Source of the DNA: an uncultured Planctomycetales bacterium
Lineage (GTDB): Bacteria > Planctomycetota > Planctomycetia > Isosphaerales > Isosphaeraceae
Direction of reading: 5' to 3'
NCBI GenBank assembly: GCA_937907525.1
Contig: CALCIB010000214.1
Coordinates: 1-10,537 of the forward strand
DNA length: 10,537 nucleotides
Below the pieces are notes generated by a model. It searched no databases, was not told where the DNA came from, and saw only the letters and a program-made list of their open reading frames with translations. The position numbers and the translations under genes were made by a program. This document shows, piece after piece, positions 8,748-10,537 of this stretch; position 1 is the stretch's first letter; each line of letters begins with the position of its first letter.

Positions 8748-9836
8748 ATGAACCCCTTGCGCGTCGCCGTCGTCGGCGTCGGCCACCTGGGCCGGCACCA
8801 CGCCCGAATCCTGGCGTCCCTGCCGCGCGTCGAGCTGGTCGCCGTCGCCGACTCCCGCCCCGAACAGGCCCGCGCCGTCGCCGAGGGACTGGGCGTCCCC
8901 GCCGTCGTCGATTACCGCGACCTGATCGGCCGGGTCGACGCCGTCTCGATCGCCGTCCCCACCGTGCTTCACCGCGAGATCGCCGGCGCGTTCCTGGCCG
9001 CGGGGATCCCGGCGATGGTCGAAAAGCCCCTGGCCGGCTCCGTCGCCGAGGCCGAGCAACTCGTCGCCCTGGCCGACGCCCACGCCGCGACCCTCCAGGT
9101 CGGCCACGTCGAACGCTTCAACCCCGCCCTCGACGCCCTCAAGCAATCCCCGATCCGACCCCGATTCCTCAGCGCCGAGCGAATGGCCGTTTATACCTTC
9201 CGCTCCACCGACGTCGGCGTCGTCTTCGACCTGATGATCCACGACATCGACGTGGTTCTAAGCCTGGTCGATTCCCCCGTCGCCTCGGTCTCGGCCGTCG
9301 GCGCGGCCCTCTTCGGCGACCACGAGGACGTCGCCGACGCCCGCGTCACCTTCGAGAACGGCGCCGTCGCCCACCTGACCGCCAGCAGGGCCAGCTACGC
9401 CACCTCGCGGAAAATGCGGGTCTGGGGCGCGGAGGGCTTCGCCTCGCTCGATTTCGCCGGCCGCAAGGCCACCGTCGTCCGCCCCTCCGACGAGTTCCTG
9501 GCCGGCGGCGTCGACCTCGAAGGCGTCGACCTCGCCAACCCCGCGGCGATCAAGGAACACCTCTTCGGCAAGGTCCTGCGGGTCGACCCGATCGAGCCGC
9601 CGCCGCGCGACCAGCTCACCGCGGAGCTGCAAGATTTCGCGACCGCCGTCCGCGAGGGCTCCCCCCCCCGCGTCCCCGGCGAGGCGGGCCTCCAGGCCGT
9701 CCGACTGGCCGATCGCATCGTCCGAAGCCTGGAGGCCCACCGCTGGAAGGCCGACGCGCCGCCCCCGTCGATCCTCAAGGGCCCCCACGCCTGGCGGAAG
9801 ACGCCCGCCGAACGACGACCCGCCTCGCGGGGTTGA
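8748..9836 (+). CDS. Gfo/Idh/MocA oxidoreductase, possible UDP-GlcNAc 3-dehydrogenase (GnnA-like)
   Basis: An NAD(P)-dependent sugar oxidoreductase of 362 residues. The N-terminal Rossmann fold has GVGHLG at 10-15 and an acidic residue at the end of beta-2 (D35 in VADSRPE), which favours NAD. The family motif VEKP at 91-94 supplies the catalytic lysine K93. VGHVERFNPAL at 118-128 and FDLMIHDID at 160-168 follow; D161 and H165 form the usual D-x3-H pair. Relatives with the VGHVERFNPA signature are often encoded beside lpxA and lpxB. In Acidithiobacillus and Leptospira a Gfo/Idh/MocA enzyme in this position, GnnA, oxidises UDP-GlcNAc at C3 so that the aminotransferase GnnB can make a 3-amino sugar. 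No GnnB is visible here, so the substrate is inferred. I prefer the ATG at 8748, with GGAG at 8735-8738, over the in-frame ATG at 8733. A run of nine C lies at 9661-9669. Confidence 0.88.
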   Translation: MNPLRVAVVGVGHLGRHHARILASLPRVELVAVADSRPEQARAVAEGLGVPAVVDYRDLIGRVDAVSIAVPTVLHREIAGAFLAAGIPAMVEKPLAGSVAEAEQLVALADAHAATLQVGHVERFNPALDALKQSPIRPRFLSAERMAVYTFRSTDVGVVFDLMIHDIDVVLSLVDSPVASVSAVGAALFGDHEDVADARVTFENGAVAHLTASRASYATSRKMRVWGAEGFASLDFAGRKATVVRPSDEFLAGGVDLEGVDLANPAAIKEHLFGKVLRVDPIEPPPRDQLTAELQDFATAVREGSPPRVPGEAGLQAVRLADRIVRSLEAHRWKADAPPPSILKGPHAWRKTPAERRPASRG

Positions 9837-9843
9837 AGCACGC

Positions 9844-9873
9844 TTGGCAGCCGCCGAGGGGATCGATTAAACT
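9844..9873 (+). promoter_or_regulatory. Promoter-like sequence downstream of the lpx block
   Basis: TTGGCA (9844-9849, five of six) and TAAACT (9868-9873, four of six) are 18 bases apart, just after the oxidoreductase stop codon. The AT-rich gatcgattaaact stands out. It could drive the 89-residue gene at 10003 with a leader of about 120 bases, or a short untranslated RNA ending at the hairpin at 9939-9960. Confidence 0.4.
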
Positions 9874-9938
9874 GTCTCGGTCGAAGTTCGCGCCCAAGGT
9901 CCGACCGTCCCGTCCGGCCGACCCGCGCGAGACGTTCC

Positions 9939-9960
9939 AGGACCGCCCCGCGGCGGTCCT
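9939..9960 (+). terminator. Terminator-like hairpin
   Basis: A perfect stem GGACCGCC/GGCGGTCC (9940-9947 with 9952-9959, plus the A-T pair 9939/9960) closes a 4-base loop and is followed by TTTCCGTTT. The U tract is short. It could end the ompH-to-oxidoreductase transcript about 100 bases after its last stop codon, or act inside a leader of the downstream small gene. Confidence 0.5.
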
Positions 9961-10002
9961 TTCCGTTTCCCCCCTACCGCGAAGCGACGCAGGATCCGTT
10001 CG

Positions 10003-10272
10003 ATGGCCAAAGACGCCAAGAAGTCCAAGGACGCCGCCGAGACGCCGGCCGAAGCCCCGCGCCCGCCGGCCGACCCCCGCTTGAAGTACGTCAAGAAGTT
10101 CCACGGCCGCTTCCTCCCCCGCGGCCCCCTGCGCGACCGCCACACCGCCCTCTTCGCCCGCTGGAACGGCGGCGACGACCACGGCGGCGTCACCGTCGAG
10201 GAACTCAAGTCCCTTTACGAAGACTGGAGGGCCTCCCGCCAGAAAGGCCCCAAAAAGCCCGCCACCGCGTAA
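10003..10272 (+). CDS. Small basic hypothetical protein
   Basis: An 89-residue protein I do not recognise. It begins with a Lys/Ala/Pro-rich, probably disordered segment (MAKDAKKSKDAAETPAEAP), then a more structured part: LKYVKKFHGRFLPRGPLRDR (27-46), a segment with FARWNGGDDHGG, and an amphipathic helix TVEELKSLYEDWRASR, ending in another Lys/Pro tail. No signal peptide, membrane segment or metal motif is seen. AGGA (9991-9994), eight bases before the ATG, is a good ribosome-binding site, and codon use is GC3-rich like the neighbours. It is flanked by hairpins at 9939-9960 and 10297-10317, which suggests a separate transcription unit. The basic ends could bind nucleic acid, but that is a guess. 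Confidence 0.72.
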   Translation: MAKDAKKSKDAAETPAEAPRPPADPRLKYVKKFHGRFLPRGPLRDRHTALFARWNGGDDHGGVTVEELKSLYEDWRASRQKGPKKPATA

Positions 10273-10296
10273 CCGCGGGGACGGACGGACGCATGG

Positions 10297-10317
10297 GGGT
10301 GCCCCGCGCGGGCACCC
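10297..10317 (+). terminator. GC-rich hairpin, probable terminator of the small gene
   Basis: Perfect 8-bp stem GGGTGCCC/GGGCACCC (10297-10304 with 10310-10317) around a 5-base loop, 25 bases after the small gene's stop codon. The following tract is tcccccctccc, without a T run, so termination is plausible from position and stem strength only. Confidence 0.45.
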
Positions 10318-10391
10318 TCCCCCCTCCCGATCCTGACAACTCGACACTTGTCGGATTCCGCATGCGACCCCGCGCGAGACGACGCCGGTCG

Positions 10392-10537
10392 CCCTTCTCC
10401 CCTTGAGGGAGAAGGTGGCCGAAGGCCGGATGAGGGGTGGGCGGGACCGGAAGCCATCGGAATCGAAGTCGCTTTCCTCCCATGGCTTACGCCGAGACGC
10501 GACGCCGGTCGACCCCTCATCCGGCCCTTCGGGCCAC
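10392..10537. repeat. Palindromic intergenic repeat, third copy, cut by window end
   Basis: The left arm (10392-10442) matches the arm of the copy at 2671-2798 almost base for base, including the internal ccttctccc/gggagaagg hairpin and ggcc-gaa-ggcc. An inverted right arm starts at 10512 and runs to the last base of the window. The spacer is about 70 bases against about 25 in the other copy. The first part of the spacer (gaccggaagcc, 10444-10454) is shared with the other copy in inverted orientation, at 2734-2744. No coding sequence is present. Confidence 0.8.

Noticed and set aside
10205..10520. Minus-strand frames with segments such as HPSSGLRPPSPSRGEG
   Set aside because: These are translations of the palindromic repeat, not proteins.

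Overview
The window looks like a piece of a planctomycete chromosome, most likely from the Isosphaeraceae (Paludisphaera/Singulisphaera-like). The grounds are very high GC with strongly GC-biased third codon positions, an LpxC-FabZ fusion, an OmpH/Skp protein with a long Ala/Pro/Gly tail, and the general look of the proteins. The family placement is inference; no marker gene for taxonomy lies here. All credible genes are on the + strand.

Layout. Positions 1-13 are the end of an intergenic palindromic repeat. pcrA (268-2565) is a complete UvrD-family helicase with a C-terminal Tudor-like domain. The gap after it (2566-2906) holds a full copy of the same repeat (2671-2798). Next come two metabolic genes, pdxJ (2907-3650, pyridoxine 5'-phosphate synthase) and dapA (3815-4708, dihydrodipicolinate synthase). 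An AT-rich island with a repeated short palindrome (4749-4772) precedes an ArsR-type regulator without the classical metal site (4894-5307).

A good promoter-like sequence (5330-5358) then opens an outer-membrane/lipid A block: ompH/skp (5491-6264), fused lpxC-fabZ (6460-7815), lpxA (7873-8688) and a Gfo/Idh/MocA oxidoreductase (8748-9836). The oxidoreductase is a plausible UDP-GlcNAc 3-dehydrogenase (GnnA-like), so this lineage might make lipid A from an amino-substituted sugar. The block combines a periplasmic chaperone for outer-membrane proteins with the first steps of lipid A synthesis. lpxD, often found in such clusters, is absent.

Downstream, a promoter-like sequence and a terminator-like hairpin (9844-9960) lie in a stretch with no gene. 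After them come a small basic protein of unknown function (10003-10272), a second hairpin (10297-10317), and a third repeat copy cut by the window end (10392-10537).

Most of the window is ordinary core metabolism and envelope biogenesis. I found no defence system, CRISPR array, RNA gene or transposase. The points most worth following up are the GnnA-like gene beside lpxA, the structured palindromic repeat family, the possible small RNA or leader at 9844-9960, and the operator-like repeats before the ArsR gene.
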